Below are positions 16,479-16,640 of a DNA stretch of 16,640 nt, in pieces. Source of the stretch: Competibacteraceae bacterium UBA2792 (GTDB lineage: Bacteria > Pseudomonadota > Gammaproteobacteria > Competibacterales > Competibacteraceae). The position numbers were made by a program, and so were the translations under genes. Under the pieces are notes generated by a model. That model was given only the letters and a program-made list of their open reading frames with translations, had not been told where the DNA came from and did no database searches. Positions within the stretch are counted from its first letter, which is position 1; each line of letters starts with the position of its first letter. The DNA is taken from assembly GCA_002352125.1 (NCBI GenBank), contig DEHU01000141.1, forward strand, positions 13,814-30,453. Reading direction: 5' to 3'.

Positions 16479-16640
16479 TCACTGGGTTTCGAGATGATAG
16501 GAAACGATGCGCTCGACCTCGTTTCTGGAACCGAGAATCACCGGGCAACGCTGGTGCAGACCGGTGGGTTGCAGCTCCATGATCCGCTGCGTTCCGGTAG
16601 TCGCCAGCCCGCCGGCTTGTTCGACGATGAAACTCATCGG
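16479..16640 (-). CDS. fbp: Fructose-1,6-bisphosphatase class I, C-terminal end (cut by the window edge)
   Basis: The minus strand from the window edge to the TGA at 16479-16481 encodes 53 residues that match the C-terminus of class I fructose-1,6-bisphosphatase, the gluconeogenic enzyme that removes the 1-phosphate from fructose 1,6-bisphosphate. Recognisable pieces are [11 protein letters not shown], the [10 protein letters not shown] region, and [18 protein letters not shown] close to the end, as in E. coli Fbp. The rest of the gene is outside the window. It is followed by a strong G/C hairpin, so it is probably not cotranscribed with the FimX-like gene. The family call is firm despite the short piece. 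Confidence 0.9.
   Translation of the reverse strand, partial: PMSFIVEQAGGLATTGTQRIMELQPTGLHQRCPVILGSRNEVERIVSYHLETQ

Noticed and set aside
1..16640. CRISPR array, tRNA, rRNA, insertion sequence or prophage
   Set aside because: No regularly spaced repeats, cloverleaf, transposase, integrase or phage-like genes were seen on either strand by eye.

Overview
The window is about 16.6 kb of GC-rich (roughly 60%), densely packed bacterial chromosome. The protein families (class I FBPase, AmpD, MtfA, PAS/GGDEF/EAL proteins, a FimX-like protein) point to a gammaproteobacterium. A lineage such as Candidatus Competibacteraceae or a Chromatiales/Methylococcales relative would fit, but that is an impression and no marker gene settles it. 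I see no rRNA, tRNA, CRISPR array, insertion sequence, phage or plasmid gene.

Layout. Left edge: the 5' part of pyruvate kinase (minus), divergent from a 709-aa GH57-type glycoside hydrolase (plus) that ends at a perfect 11-bp hairpin. Then a minus-strand pair, a two-helix membrane protein followed by the zinc peptidase MtfA. After a 322-bp divergent gap comes a 1147-aa membrane PAS/GAF/GGDEF/EAL protein (plus). It overlaps tail-to-tail with a GMC-family FAD oxidoreductase (minus). The GMC gene is divergent from a plus-strand cluster, araC-type regulator, tatD-like hydrolase and tcdA-like tRNA-modification enzyme, followed by a nitronate monooxygenase-type gene. That gene overlaps tail-to-tail with ampD (minus). 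ampD lies 6 bp behind an 819-aa REC-REC-GGDEF-EAL protein with degenerate GGDEF and receiver domains (FimX-like). Right edge: the 3' end of fructose-1,6-bisphosphatase (minus).

How the genes may work together. Central carbon and polysaccharide metabolism is represented at both ends (pyk, GH57, fbp). Cyclic-di-GMP signalling is represented twice. The membrane protein keeps the main GGDEF and EAL catalytic motifs but has lost the GGDEF inhibitory site. The FimX-like protein has lost the cyclase motif, keeps most EAL ligands, and carries two receiver domains that have each lost a different part of the phosphorylation site. One could set the c-di-GMP level and the other read it; this is inference.

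The most specific regulatory signal is a pair of 14-bp direct repeats (13/14 identical, start-to-start spacing 20 bp) between the GMC oxidoreductase and the AraC-type gene. It looks like a tandem AraC-family operator. I found nothing that clearly amounts to an undescribed multi-gene system. The best leads are the split receiver pair with its coupled ampD, the AraC/GMC control region, and the GH57-type enzyme.
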